A stretch of 64,000 nucleotides of DNA from Harmonia axyridis. Lineage: Eukaryota; Arthropoda; Insecta; Coleoptera; Coccinellidae. The notes beneath the pieces were generated by a model. It was not told the DNA's origin, did not search any database, and saw nothing but the letters and a program-made list of their open reading frames with translations. The position numbers and the translations under genes were made by a program. The DNA lies in NCBI RefSeq assembly GCF_914767665.1, contig NC_059501.1, forward strand, positions 70,468,798 to 70,532,797. The letters run 5' to 3'. This document shows positions 32,636 to 43,837 of the stretch, piece by piece. The first letter of the stretch is position 1. Each line of letters opens with the position of its first letter.

Positions 32636-32806
32636 GTCAGATTCGCCAATGATTTCAGAGTTACTGAATAATTATTTTCACATTATTCGGTTCTAAGGAC
32701 CATGAAATAATTTACGTGATGCTTGACGAACCACCCTTTGAGGAAATGAATAGATATAATGAATTGTAGTACCCACACTAAATTGCTGGATGTTCATTGA
32801 AAATTT
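32636..32806. repeat. Dispersed repeat, copy 1
   Basis: Aligns with 39535-39700 (ATTCGCCAATGATT, TTCGGTTCTAAG.ACCATGAA, GACCACCCTTTG, TGAATTGTAGTACC). It lies immediately left of a Tc1 element. Non-coding, class unknown. Confidence 0.65.
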
Positions 32807-32822
32807 TCTGCGATCGAATATA

Positions 32823-33798
32823 CTAACTGACAAAGAAACTGCAACACCCAGAAGGAGCTGTTTAAATTTTAAATTGTTAGTGAAACATAGATAGAATAGC
32901 AAGAAGTAAATGATTGAAATTTGGGGGAAAAAACGAAGGGTTTACAATTATTGTTAATTAATTTGTTAATAATGTGTTTGTCCACCACGATTATCTATAC
33001 AATCCTCAACACTTCTCGGCATTGATACAATAAGATGGTTATTTCTTCTTGAGGGATACTATCCCAAACTACCTGTACTTCATGTCACAGAGTTGCCAAA
33101 GTCTGTGGTGGCTGGGTTAAAAAACATGCTCTATGGGCGAAAGATCGGGGGATCTGGGCGGCTATGGCGAAAGATTCAATGGATCGCTACGAAAAAGTTT
33201 AAACCAACTCTGGCAACATGAGGTAGGGCATTATCTTGCTGAAATATTGGATTCTCGAGCCAGTTAAGGTAAGGGAGAACATATGGCTCCATTATTTTTT
33301 TTGAAGGTAATGTTACCTCGAATAAAGATTAAAGGTGACCTACTTGTATGTGCAATATCACCCCATACCATGACGCCTACTGTCCGGTGTACATGACGTT
33401 CAACATCAAACTGAGGTTCACGTTTTTCTCATCCCCAACGTCGTCTTACCCTTATTCGAACATCATGAGCACCCAAAGAGATCTGTTCTCGTTGCCGGTG
33501 ATGCTCAACCGTCAGAGGTAACACAAGATGGAGTCGATAATGTAACACGTGCTTTAGGCATTTTAATAACAACCAAACATCGATTTTGGATCTTCTCGAA
33601 CAGCTGGTTTGTTGTAAAATTTCAAAAACTTCCAAAAAACGACTACAATATTTAAGTAACAGAAATTGTTCACATGAGAAAACCTCCACGATTTTTTTCC
33701 CAAAAATTCAATCTTTGACTTCTTGCTATACTATTTAGGTTTCACAAAAAAAAAATTTTTAATTTTAACAGCTCCTTTTGGGAGTTCTTCATCAGTTG
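32823..33798 (-). pseudogene. Tc1-like element, copy A, internally deleted
   Basis: Terminal inverted repeats of about 45 bp begin CTAACTGACAAAGAAACTGC at the left and end GATGAAGAACTGAT-type sequence (inverse) at the right, each flanked by TA. The minus strand encodes pieces of the same transposase as 49596-50999 (SLGAHDVRIRVRRRWG, HRVLHYRLHLVLPLTVEHHR). At 976 bp it lacks about 430 bp of the 1404-bp full element and has stops. Non-functional. Confidence 0.8.
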
Positions 33799-33993
33799 TA
33801 TACTTCGCTCTATCATCATGTTCTATCTATCATGAGAAAATCTTGAAGCACCACCCACTGCACAATCATTGATCAAAGATAGATCTTTGGTTTAGTAGTA
33901 GTAGAAGTAGCAAAGTATAAGGAAATTCCTTATACTATGGTAGTAGTTTCTATCAATGAAAAGAGATATTAAGTCACAATAACAAATTACTAG
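33799..33993. other. No gene recognised; contains a micro-palindrome
   Basis: Mostly microsatellite-like GTAGTAGTAG and AT-rich sequence around the palindrome listed next. Confidence 0.4.
33911..33939. repeat. 29-bp palindrome built from MITE tips (CATAGTATAAGG family)
   Basis: CAAAGTATAAGGAA followed by ATTCCTTATACTATG: two inverse arms with one mismatch and no spacer. The arms equal the tips of the 62507-62989 MITE. It sits in a GTAG-rich tract, which hides any target duplication. Confidence 0.6.
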
Positions 33994-34218
33994 TCAAGAA
34001 TACATTCAGATGAGGATATAGAGACCCTTTCCAAAAATATAGCCCAGGAAACTAAATTTACAGCGAATACATTATCACGAAAAACCCTGGGTGTAGGAAG
34101 AAAGCCAAAGAAAAGTCGCGAAGGTAATGAAAATCAAGATGTCTTCACAGTTGCCACAGTTGCTCATTCCATGCAAGAACTGAAGAAAAAAATGCTGTCA
34201 GAAAAGGCAAGAGAATAG
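33994..34218 (+). CDS. Short open frame, possible terminal exon or retrocopy, function unknown
   Basis: Seventy-four codons are open after a possible splice acceptor (TTACTAG) and end in tandem stops. The peptide is charged and hydrophilic: DEDIETLSKNIAQETK, a basic patch VGRKPKKSREG, then MQELKKKMLSEKARE, probably helical. No family recognised. AATAAA occurs about 110 bases after the stop (near 34325). It could be the last exon of a host gene, a processed gene fragment, or chance. Confidence 0.25.
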   Translation, partial: SRIHSDEDIETLSKNIAQETKFTANTLSRKTLGVGRKPKKSREGNENQDVFTVATVAHSMQELKKKMLSEKARE

Positions 34219-35062
34219 TAGAAAGTAGTGGCAAAGATGAACCCAGGATATAAAATAGAGGTAATGACGAAGATGACCCTGCAATAGACTTATTACATAT
34301 TTGGTTTTGGCTTTTTCACTGCAAAATAAATGATGGTTTTTTGTATGTTTCTGATTATCATCTTGGCTAAATATCCAATAAATACTTAAACCTCAGAGTT
34401 CTTCACATAAAAGAAGAGTTTTCAAAAAAATTGTTAGCCTTCTTGCTTGCCTCTTTCCTAGTCCAATATAGAAATGAGAAATCTCATTTCTCAATAATTA
34501 AATTCTATTTATCATTATGATTTCAGAGTTGTATTTTACCACTGATTTTCCGAGAATTGCAACAGCGCATTTTCTATTTTCTGAGAGTGATAACGAAACC
34601 TGATAACTACGTCTTTTTTATTTCACAAAATAAACATTTTAACGACCAATAATACCGCACCTATTGTTAGAGAACAATAGGAGAGTAATAAACTTTTGTT
34701 GAAACTAGGTTGGCATAAACATCAATTGAAAAGTCCATTCACATGGTGGGGTTATGCACTTCTTCCTGGAAATATGCACGTAGGTGGAAGATGTAAAAAC
34801 ATAAACTGGAGTAACGTATACCAGATTTTTACAGTGACGGACTAGTAAACCACAAGATTCACCTCTAAAGACTGATCTAGACTGGAATAATAAAAACAGG
34901 AAGTTATTACTTAATTAAAATTTGAAGAGCACCGACGTGAAGTTTGTGAAACTCACGCGCGTGATCAAATTCGAATCATGCAACTTTTTCACGAAAGAAC
35001 CAGGCCTAATAGAAAAATTGCCACCGGTTGATTTTTTTATTTTGTAGAATATGACCAAAACA
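34219..35062. other. No gene recognised
   Basis: AT-rich DNA between the short frame and the mariner. No open frame or transposon end supported. Confidence 0.4.
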
Positions 35063-36180
35063 GGCCAATTGAAAAATCCCCGGTCTACCATAATAAAACA
35101 CATTTTTTTGGAAAAATTCGATTTTATTATTCAACATAATTGCCTCCGTGGGCGATACTTCTTCATTGGCGCTGAATTTCTTTCCAGCGAGCATTCTTTT
35201 AAGGTTTGAGTACAGGAAAAAGTCGCTGAGGGCCAGATCTGGCGAATACGGTGGATTCAGAAGCAATTCGTATATCAATTAATGCAATTTGCCATTGTTT
35301 TCATTGGTTTGTGATACCAGCGATTTGTCTTGAAAAAACAGCACCTTTTTTTCTTCAATCGGGGCCGTTTTTCAACGATTTCATCCTTTAAAGTTTAAAC
35401 GATCCAACAACGCTATATAATAATCGCTGTTGATGGTCTGGCCCTTTTGGAGGTAATCAATGAATATTATACCTTGAGAAACCCAAAATACTGATGCCAT
35501 AACCTTGCCAGCTGACTGTTGTGTTTTTTCTCGCTCATCGTGTGCAATTCTCTCAGCTGACTGTCGACTGGACTCCGGAGTGAAATGATGTAGCCATGTT
35601 CAATCCATTTTTACATATCGACGCAAAAATTCAGGTTTATTGCACTCGAACAGTTTCAAACACTGCTCAGAATCATTAACACGTTGTTGTACAAATATTC
35701 GTGAATGATATGATATACAAGTTCAGATGATATCTTCACAATGTCTGCTATCTCGATCAACTTCATTTTAAAGTCATTCAAAATTATTTCGTGAACATTT
35801 TTTGATTTTTTTGCGTCGGTGACAGTCTCTTTTGGGCGTCCATTGCGTTCGCCGTCTTCGGTGCTCATTTCTCCACGTTTAAACTTAGCATAACAATCGC
35901 TGATGGTTGATTTTCCTGGTGCAGACATCATCAAGATTTGCTTCAACCGTATTTTTTCCTTCAAAAAGCAATTATCTATCAGCACAGAAAATTATTTTTT
36001 TCCATCTTCTTTCAAATAACAATAGTAGATACACTCACAACGCTTTATCTCACAAACTAATGGTCGGACTGCCGTCAAATTTTGACACGAATCGTTTGAA
36101 AGTTGGTACTAACTAAAATCATATAGATTTAATACTTACACCGACATCCATACATCAGACCGGGGACTTTGCCATTGGCC
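35063..36180 (-). pseudogene. Mariner transposon (irritans-like), dead
   Basis: The tips are inverse: left GGCCAATTGAAAAATCCCCG near 35064, right (inverse) GGCCAATGGCAAAGTCCCCG near 36180; both contain the CCCCGGTCT word typical of irritans mariners. TA follows on the right; the left TA is mutated to CA. Minus-strand reading: N-terminal helix-turn-helix part (KSTISDCYAKFKRGEMSTED, RNGRPKETV) open at 35985-35656; then MD-stop-TWLHHFTPES at the first catalytic Asp, VFWVSQGIIFIDYLQKGQT, VLFFQDKS at the second, and NPPYSPDLALSDFFLY at the third. Stops and a missing segment after the third Asp make it inactive. About 1.1 kb. Confidence 0.85.
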
Positions 36181-36350
36181 TAATATGACCTCCTGAATAA
36201 AAATGTCTATGGCTCCAACTCAATCAAATGACTAGTTTTCGAGATACAGATGTCGAAGTTAGAAAATGACATTTCTTTGAAGTAATATTTCTCGTAGGAA
36301 AACATATTGAATGAAACACTTTTGCGCGAAAAATATTGCTAACCCATAAG

Positions 36351-37147
36351 CAGGGCGGGCGCGAGTAGGTAATTTTGACGCCTGAAGTATAGAATTTTTC
36401 GGCGCCCCTGCTCAAAAAGTATCAATAACAACATGACCGCCCTCTTAACTACACCAAAAAAATAAATAAAAAGAACCTGCTTCGATTATAATACAGAACT
36501 TTCTTCTTCCAATGAATAATCTTGCGATCGTGCGTAAAAATAATTAAATTCTAGTAAATGAAGAATATTGAACACCGATGACTAATGCGGGCATCTGATT
36601 TTCACATCCACATTACACTGCGTACGATCGACGAATGATTACCTATCACACCACAAGATACAAAGGGCGGTAGGGCATGCAAACTTTCAGTATTGCTTCG
36701 AAAACTAATTGGGAATACTATCATGTGTTTAGCTGAAAACATTTGGCATTTAACAGTAACTAGTTTCGAATGCATAATCTTAGGAAATTTCCATTTGTTG
36801 AATTTGTAAACATCGGCTTCCAAATAATTCGAGAAAACGAAGGAAGTGTTGTTTCTCGTTTTTGTAAAATACATAATGATTTTATCCCTCTTTCAATGAA
36901 GGTTATAGGGAATTCTGTTTATATTGGTTTGGCTCCAATGTGAGTACAAGCGGCTTAGTAAAGGCGGTTTAGAGTGTTTTATTGAAAAATGTATTGACAA
37001 ACGTAGCGGAACAACCTTATGTTATTTTTGAGAATCAATCAAGGTTGAAATATGAAAAGGCGGCCAAGGAACTGGTCCGAATTTCCTCCCCACAAATTGA
37101 GGCGCCTGATATGGTAACTTCACTGTTTTGCCCCAACGCCGGTCCTG
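36351..37147. mobile_element. hAT-like MITE with perfect 8-bp target duplication
   Basis: The 797-bp unit starts CAGGGCGGGCGC and ends GCCGGTCCTG, inverse tips of CAGG.C.GGC type, with GGCGCC subterminal motifs at both ends. The flanking octamer CCCATAAG is identical on both sides (36343-36350 and 37148-37155), the 8-bp signature of hAT transposition. No transposase. Part of its interior (36600-36920) recurs inverted at 40018-40335. Confidence 0.85.
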
Positions 37148-37155
37148 CCCATAAG

Positions 37156-37339
37156 GTAATCATTTTAGACTGGTTTTTTAATAAAAATTATTGTTAGTTA
37201 CGGGGTGAGTGGAGTATTATTCAAAATTAAATTCGTTTAGTTCATAATTCACCCTGTAATTAAAAAAGTCGTCCGTGGAATTTTCCCTTTTTTTGTCATT
37301 ACTTCTAATTCGAGTACGCAATTATAATTTCAGAGAGAA
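37156..37339. other. No gene recognised
   Basis: Short AT-rich spacer between the hAT MITE and the RNase H remnant. Confidence 0.4.
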
Positions 37340-37521
37340 TTGGCTTTTTTATGGCCAGTTTTCGAGAGACACAGGGTTATATATTGAGAGGGGAGACCGT
37401 TATTACAAAAGTTGTCATAAAAGTGAATTTCTCTTTCGGCACTCCAATACCATCTAAACATCGATGATATATGAGCTCAAAGCTTTGATTGCAATTTGAC
37501 TGTCAGAATGTATCGTTATTT
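37340..37521 (-). pseudogene. RNase H fragment of an R1/Jockey-like LINE
   Basis: Minus strand encodes ITIHSDSQIAIKALSSYI, the same RNase H motif as IYSDSQTAIKALN at about 31420, followed by degraded sequence (VLECRKRN). It borders the target site of the next LINE insertion. Confidence 0.5.
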
Positions 37522-37531
37522 AATCTATAAT

Positions 37532-39376
37532 AATAATAATAATAATAATAATAAAATGGTTTATTCTGTAAGCTACAGGGTATAAACATATAGTCACAGA
37601 GGCGTGAGCCTGTACGTGACTTCTAAATAAACAAATATATAATGCAGTAGCCAGTATTCAAATAAATTCACAAATCAAGATCAAATTCTTTTAACATATT
37701 TCAATAAAAATATAAAAATCAACAAAAACTCAATAGCACAGTAATGATAATAGATAAGTGCCCATTCTATACATACAATTATATACATATATTATATCAT
37801 AAACTCAGGGGCGCACTCATTCGGTCATGTCCACTATCAGCTACTCGGTCATCAAATAACACTGCATCAAAAAGCTCATTCTCTATTTCAAGTTACATCA
37901 ATATACTTATATGGAGGAAGGTTGAATCCAGTAAGTAATTTATTCATTTCTCTTCTAGCAAAAATCAGTGAAAAATGGTGAGCGTTATTGGGGATTTATT
38001 ATTGAATTAAAATATCTTCTGCCCTTGTCAATTACCCAATTTTTCAATCTTTTTCTCTTCTTAATAAGTGTTGTGATGTTCTTAAATTCTTTTGGAACAG
38101 CGGCATATATTCTTGGGGCCAGATAGGCAAAGCATCTTTGGCCTATACGTTTTTCTGCTCTTGGAGTAAGGTATTGATTCGTCTTGTTCCGTGTTTCATA
38201 TTCACACTTAGTTAGTTGGAGTTGAATCTTCTTTTCACTTATGCCATTTAAAATCTGCTGTACAAATAATTGGTGGGGATTCATGACCCTGGAAACAGTA
38301 AACAATTCATCTGATGGATACAGAAGAGGCTTTCCGTAGATAATTCGTAGCAACCATTTCTGGATCACCTCAACCCTCCTCATATGACAACTATATGCTC
38401 CACCCCAACCTATTATCCCATATGCCATTTGGGATTGACATAAAGCTGAGTATACCATCATCAAGCTTTTTGTATCCAAGTACTTCCTGAGATATCTAAA
38501 CTTGGTAAGTAAACATCTCAGTTTGATCACCAAGATATCTATATGCTTGTCCCATTTTAGATGTCGATCAATTGTAACTCCTAGATATTTTATATATTCA
38601 GTTTCGGGAATTGATGTTTCGTTGTCAACGTCCAAATTGCCCATATGTGGAAGTCCTGATTGATAAGCAACAAATGGTAAATATTTTGTTTTCTGCAAAT
38701 TTATTGTTAATTTATTCTCTCTGAACCATTGCTTTATAATTGAAAGATCTCCCTCTGCTTCTTTTTTCGGTTTTTTCCAAGTACTATCTTCGTACATTAT
38801 GACAGTGTCATCTGCGAAACTGATAATTTCTCCTTTTCTTTTCATTAGTAATAAGCTGTTCATGTATGTAATGAACAAAATTGGTCCCAATACTGTCCCC
38901 TGTGGAACCCCATATTCAACAGCTTTCCCTTTACTCGTATATTCATCTATCTTCACAAATTGGGTCCTATCTGATAAATAGCTTTCCATTAATTTGAGTG
39001 CTTTGCCCCGAAAGCCATTGAGGTAAAGTTTTCGCAATAGTTTTTTGTGCGATACGGTGTCGAAGGCCTTTGCAAGGTCGATAAATACGCACAGACCTAC
39101 CTTGTTTCCATCCAACCATTGGTAAATTTTCTCCACTACATTTTTTATTGCATCCTGTGTAGATTTGCCCTTCCTGAAGCCGTATTGATTATCAGATAAA
39201 ATTTTATTCTTCTCCAAAAAATTAACAATACGCACCTTTAATAATTTTTCCACTATTTTAGACAAATTAGATGTTAAGCAGATTGGTCTATAATTTGATA
39301 AAGAGGTTTTATCTCCCGACTTGAACAATGGCTTGATCACACCCACCTTGAAAATGTTCGGAAATTCAGCCGTCTA
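37532..39376 (-). mobile_element. Young 5'-truncated LINE with 10-bp target duplication
   Basis: Flanked by AATCTATAAT on both sides (37522-37531 and 39377-39386). The 3' end (low coordinates) is a (TTA)n tail, 37532-37553. RT homology starts immediately inside the right repeat, so the 5' truncation point is exact. 3' UTR is 37554-37984. Confidence 0.85.
37985..39373 (-). CDS. Reverse transcriptase, 5'-truncated, uninterrupted frame
   Basis: Open from the truncation point to the stop; no proper initiator, the first codons read TAEFPNIFKVGVIKPLFKSG. Numbering from the GTG at 39346 (453 codons): NYRPICLTSNLSKIVEK (18-34), FIDLAKAFDTV (88-98, catalytic Asp 90), YGVPQGTVLGPILF (145-158), FADD (177-180, catalytic pair), thumb IKYLGVTIDRHLKWD, AYGIIGWGG, and a basic C-terminus. 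The endonuclease and the start of RT are lost by truncation, not by decay: there are no stops or frameshifts. Jockey/CR1 superclade by motif; distinct from the 26436 element (different C-terminus, FADD instead of YADD). Not expected to be translated as a complete enzyme. Confidence 0.85.
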   Translation of the reverse strand, partial: TAEFPNIFKVGVIKPLFKSGDKTSLSNYRPICLTSNLSKIVEKLLKVRIVNFLEKNKILSDNQYGFRKGKSTQDAIKNVVEKIYQWLDGNKVGLCVFIDLAKAFDTVSHKKLLRKLYLNGFRGKALKLMESYLSDRTQFVKIDEYTSKGKAVEYGVPQGTVLGPILFITYMNSLLLMKRKGEIISFADDTVIMYEDSTWKKPKKEAEGDLSIIKQWFRENKLTINLQKTKYLPFVAYQSGLPHMGNLDVDNETSIPETEYIKYLGVTIDRHLKWDKHIDILVIKLRCLLTKFRYLRKYLDTKSLMMVYSALCQSQMAYGIIGWGGAYSCHMRRVEVIQKWLLRIIYGKPLLYPSDELFTVSRVMNPHQLFVQQILNGISEKKIQLQLTKCEYETRNKTNQYLTPRAEKRIGQRCFAYLAPRIYAAVPKEFKNITTLIKKRKRLKNWVIDKGRRYFNSIINPQ

Positions 39377-39534
39377 AATCTATAATCTAAACACCTTTGA
39401 TCAAAATCAAAAGAAATGAAAAAATTGTAGGTAACAATTTGATAAAAAACATTTTATAAAAATTTAAAAAATTATTCTTTTTCAAAGTGTTCAACTCTAG
39501 TTACGCCAATGGCTGGTTGAGTTCCCGAATGTGT

Positions 39535-39700
39535 CGAATTCGCCAATGATTGAATGATGGCGTAACTGGTACTTTGTTCGGTTCTAAGAACCATGAAATA
39601 ATGTATGTTATGCTCGAAGGACCACCCTTTGGGAAAACCAGTAGATATACTGAATTGTAGTACCTACCCTAGGTCGCTGCATGTTTATTGAAATATTTGA
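39535..39700. repeat. Dispersed repeat, copy 2
   Basis: Aligns with 32636-32806, same orientation. Ends near GTTTATTGAAA. Confidence 0.65.
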
Positions 39701-40017
39701 GCTGTCGTTCCCAACATAGATCTCTCTATTATTTCGTCATGATGTCTGTAATTTTCGATTTTTAGGCCGGGAATGGTCTCAAACGACAAGGTTGTACTCG
39801 CTGATGACAAATGTGTGGTCATTGGTCAAATTGAAAAATGTCCAGACGTCCGATCGTAGAAATTTTTGAGTGTTGTTCGCCGAACAGGTCATTTCGTTAT
39901 AATGTCTGTTATTTTCAAATTCACTGATGATGAATCCCAAAATTACCCTAAATTCGATTCTGTTTGTCCCTCCGGCTGGAAGTAACACGATAACTCTCTA
40001 ACTGAAAAACACATGGC

Positions 40018-40335
40018 CGTCAAACCAATATCTACAGAATTCCCTATTACCCTCATTGAAAAATCATGATGTAGTTCACAAGTACGAAAAACAACACTAC
40101 CTTCGCTTTCGGATTGTGTGGAAGCCGATGTTCACACATTCAACATATTGTAAATTCTTACGATTTTGCATTCGAAACTAGTAACTGTTAAATGCTAAAT
40201 GTTTTCAGCGGAACACATGTTTGTAATCCTAATTAGTTTTCGAAGCAATACTGAAACATTGCATGATCTACCGCACTTTGTATCTTGTGGTGTGATAGGT
40301 ATTAGGTAATCATTCTTCTATCGTGCGCAGTGCCA
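40018..40335. repeat. Inverted partial copy of the hAT-like MITE interior
   Basis: The reverse complement matches 36600-36920: AATAGGGAATTCTG, GTAGTGTTGTTT, TTCGAATGCA, ATTTAACAGT.ACTAGTTTCG, CACACCACAAGATACAAAG. Termini with CAGGG tips were not found, so this is a fragment. Confidence 0.7.
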
Positions 40336-40599
40336 TGGGGAAGTTGGATTTTTCCGTAAATTTTGCTATTCGGAATGTTGTTTTCCTGATAATTTCAAAA
40401 CCTTTGATGATCAGAATGAAATGTAGAATTTTATTGTGAAATAATCATTTCAAGTTTCATGCGAGATTTTATGTTGATCGAGTCATAAGGACCAGAGAAA
40501 ATTCAAGAAGAATATCGAAAAAATTATCTTCTTTTTCCGTAAACACAAACGGGTTCAAGAGATTATCAATATTAATACATATACAGGGTGTTTTGCAAT

Positions 40600-41270
40600 A
40601 CCCTAATAACTTGGAAAAACCTATATTGTCGTGAACCATTATGGGTTTGAAACGATTGTGGAGCATTTGCATAGACCTTACTTTTTATGTGGCCCCAAGA
40701 AAAAAAAATTAAAGGTATTAAATCATAAGATCTCGGTGGCCATTTCATTTGCGATGATCTCTTCGAGAAATCTGAAATAACATGGCCAAGAAACTTTCCT
40801 TGGAAAATTACGATTGGTTCGTTGCTTCTAAGGCACGTAGCGCCGCTTTGTTGAAAATAAATGCGTCTACATTAATATCTTCCCATTGCCGATTCTGGAA
40901 AGCCTTATCCCAAGCTCGATGAAGAATCAACAAACCTGCTTCAGCGCCAATATTCTCAGTTGTTTTTGAGCAACGCATACGGTTTCGAGTCTTCACATCA
41001 CTTACTTGTTCCAACAGCTCGAATTTTTCCACCAGTTTCACTATTGTCGGCCAAGAAAGTGCTTCACGGCGATCCAAAAGTGCCTTAGTTTTGCGAACTA
41101 CAACTGAGAAATCTTCACCATTTTTGTAGGGAATTTTAACAATTTCAGTACGTTGTTGAGGCGTGTATTTGTTCACTTTTTGTAACTGCGTAGTTTTAAC
41201 TCATCAAATGTGAATAGACGATAATGACAGGTGCCCAGATAGCGGCCTCTTCAAAATGAAACCTTCTGTT
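40600..41270 (-). pseudogene. Internally deleted DDxD Tc1/mariner-superfamily transposase, copy 2
   Basis: The minus strand starts with a leader shared with 22780-22890, then an open frame from 41176 (MNKYTPQQRTEIVKIPYKNG, APSWPTIV-like SWPTIVKLVEKFELLEQVSD, RNRMRCSKTTENIG). This is the helix-turn-helix DNA-binding N-terminus. The frame then joins poorly matching sequence and a piece of the catalytic region (AALRALEATNQS, corresponding to GA.CH..NET), and ends in C-terminal scraps (FFFLGPHKK, KCST). The first catalytic segment is deleted. Both copies in the window are deletion derivatives of one family. Confidence 0.65.
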
Positions 41271-41999
41271 AGAAAACCTCGTAGAATAACAATTCGCACA
41301 GAATTTCGTGCTGATAGCTTATAGTGGATAATTTTTGTAGTCTCCTTCAGAAATATAAGCGTTATAAGCTAACTGTAATATCTATTTTTTGAAATTTCTT
41401 ATAATGATTTGAATTTCCTCGAGATTAGAGGAAATAACGAATCATTATAAATGGAATTCGCAGTGTGTTTTAACTGCATCCAAATCATCTAATCCAGTTC
41501 ATCGTCCCATTCAATGCAGAGGAAGTGACCGTATATCCCCGATCTGCGTGTTCTGCTTCCGCTCAAGAACAAAGAAATCGCGTACCATCACTAATCAGAT
41601 AATTCTGTTTGTTCAGAGGTAAAAATATTTCATCTTATACATGCAGTAGCAATTTCGCTCAGTCAACAAAGACTTAACAGTGACAATAAAATGGCACAGT
41701 TGGGTGACTTCACCAACAAAGCGGGATCCTGTTTCTCATTGGCGAAATGCTAAAAATAAGAATGCTGAGCTAATATAATGGGACGAGTATTCAAAATAAT
41801 GATATCATAAAGCTGAATCCGTTAATTGTAGTCATCAAACTTCATGAATATTTCTAGGAAAAAGCAATATAATTAGGTAATATCCCTTTCTCTTTTCCCA
41901 GTTTTAGATAGTGAATATCGACATGAAATAAAACAAAACTAATTTCAACAAATTTAAATATTTACAACAATTATTCTGCAAACACTGTGGTCTCTTCAG
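41271..41999. other. No gene recognised
   Basis: A moderately GC-rich stretch at 41455-41620 is open on the plus strand and ends at a possible donor (CAGAG|GTAAAA), but its composition and peptide give no support for coding. Nothing else seen. Confidence 0.35.
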
Positions 42000-42260
42000 G
42001 TCATTTCAATCGATGTCTTTCTTTTCCAGAATATCCACTAAGCAGTAACAGTCGACCTCTTGCTCCGATATCCATGCTGTTCACTTACTAAAAAGCTATC
42101 TTCTTGGAAGTGTTCAATTAGTTGTTTCTTTATTCTCTATAATTTTCGACGTTGATGGGTTATCCGATACGGGCCTGTAACTGTTTGGCGACAGCTTATC
42201 TCCTGCGTTTTTATATATCGGTAATACTCTTCCTATCTTTTGTGATGCTACAAATACACT
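42000..42260 (-). pseudogene. N-terminal RT fragment of a non-LTR retrotransposon
   Basis: Minus strand encodes GRVLPIYKNAGDKLSPNSYR, PVSDNPSTSKIIEK, LIEHFQEDSFLVSEQHGYRS and RSTVTA. These are RT motifs 0 to 2 of Jockey/CR1-type elements (PIYK.GD....YRPVS...SKI.EK...QHGF...ST..A). Frame shifts at least once. Catalytic motifs A-C are absent. Confidence 0.65.
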
Positions 42261-43424
42261 TTATATAGGGTGGTTAGTGAAAAAGTGCAACAAACTTCAG
42301 ATAGTCATTCTGCATGAAAACTAATTAGAAAATATGTTCGCAAATACTTCGTATTCCAAGATAGGGGGTGTTAAAGTTTTTCTCGAAAACGGACTATTGA
42401 TTTATTGCCCTCAATTTTACAAAAATTGTACGCCACTGAGATAATTCAAACTGAAAATCATTATTGAATCCTTGTTCAATTTTACTCCTACAAGCAAAAC
42501 TTTTTTCAGAAGTGACACAAAAATCAACTCTTCGCTCATTGATTGTCGTATTCGTATGCTTCTATTAGTATTCACTTTGTCAGCCGTTTTTCTCTTGATC
42601 TTAAATGTATAATTCTGGTGCAAAACTCAGCGAAGAGAAGCAAATATTGAGGGTAGGTTATCCTACGTCCTGGATACAACTCAACATACAATTGTCGAGC
42701 ATGGCAACAATTTCCAATGCTTCCACCATAGACAAAATACATATCTGACAATTCCGCACTTATATAATTCCTTTCTTTACGATGAAAGAAACACAGATAA
42801 CTTATTAACATTGACATTATATCAAACTTAAAACTTGAAAACAAACAAATTTGACATTTCTTTCAAATATTCGTAGATATTTAACAAAATGTTGACAATA
42901 GCCTAATAGCGTCGTTACTACTTATTAGATAATGTATTGAAGAAATGAAAAATACGTGTTAAGATGTTTAAATTTTTGCATAAAAGCGTCGCCCTATACA
43001 AAACAGAGGTATGAGAGATTTTTAGATTAAAAATCTCAGTGCAGTAACAATTGTCTCTCTCAAAAGAGGAATTATCACGCGTATGTACGCCAATGATTAA
43101 CATAAAATTGTTAATTGCATTTCAATGAATGCGTATTAACTACCTCTTGGAACCCACCGAATCTCATTTGAATGATTTCAGAGCAATTAATAAATAGTCA
43201 GTTTTTTAGAAAAACAAAAATTATATAACAAACACTTGTAAATTTTTCATGCATAGTGACCCCTGAAGATTGTCTCTAACACCCGGTTTATATAACTCGT
43301 TTCATGGATGTACTTTATTCAAACACAATATTTCAGTGATGGATAAATTCATAAACATTTTTTTTTAAATTCCCCATTTGATCCTCATTTGATTTTACAG
43401 CCTGCTTGGTGGGCATAATCAAAT
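42261..43424. other. No gene recognised
   Basis: AT-rich. ATAGGGTGGTTAGTGAAAAA near 42267 looks like the end of a small TA-MITE, but I could not place the other end. Open frames at 42417-42844 (minus) have no recognisable motif. Confidence 0.35.
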
Positions 43425-43560
43425 TTGAGGACAGAATCATCATCAGTGAGCCGAACCTAATCGTTTCAAACCATTCCCTGCTCAAAATGAGAAAATTAGA
43501 AACATTACGACGAATTGGTAGAGCGATCTATTCAGTCAACGAGAACTCAAAAATCTTGGG
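43425..43560. repeat. Dispersed repeat, copy 1 (partner at 51320-51460)
   Basis: Shares AGAATCAT, TCAGTGA.CGAACCTAATCG, CATTCC..GCT.AAAAT and TCAG..AACGAG with 51320-51460 in the same order. Class unknown. Confidence 0.55.
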
Positions 43561-43837
43561 GAGTATGGAATCTAGGAAATTTCCTCATCATGCATATAAT
43601 GATCTTGAGTAGGCTTTCGTTTTTTATTCTCCTGTGAATATTTTCAAAAAAGTGAATTATATAATACAGAAAAAGCACACAAAACTTAATTTTCAATAGA
43701 ATAGATTTCATCAATTAGTAATAAAATAGTTCAAAAATAAGTAAGCTATGTTTTCGCTGAGGTTTTAATTATTATTCATTTTGATGAAATCGTCATTGCG
43801 GAAAGTCCTTATTTATTCGGTGATCTGCCTCTTTATA

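Noticed and set aside
41455..41620. Open stretch ending at CAGAG|GTAAAA, possible exon
   Set aside because: No acceptor of quality, no codon bias and no recognisable peptide.
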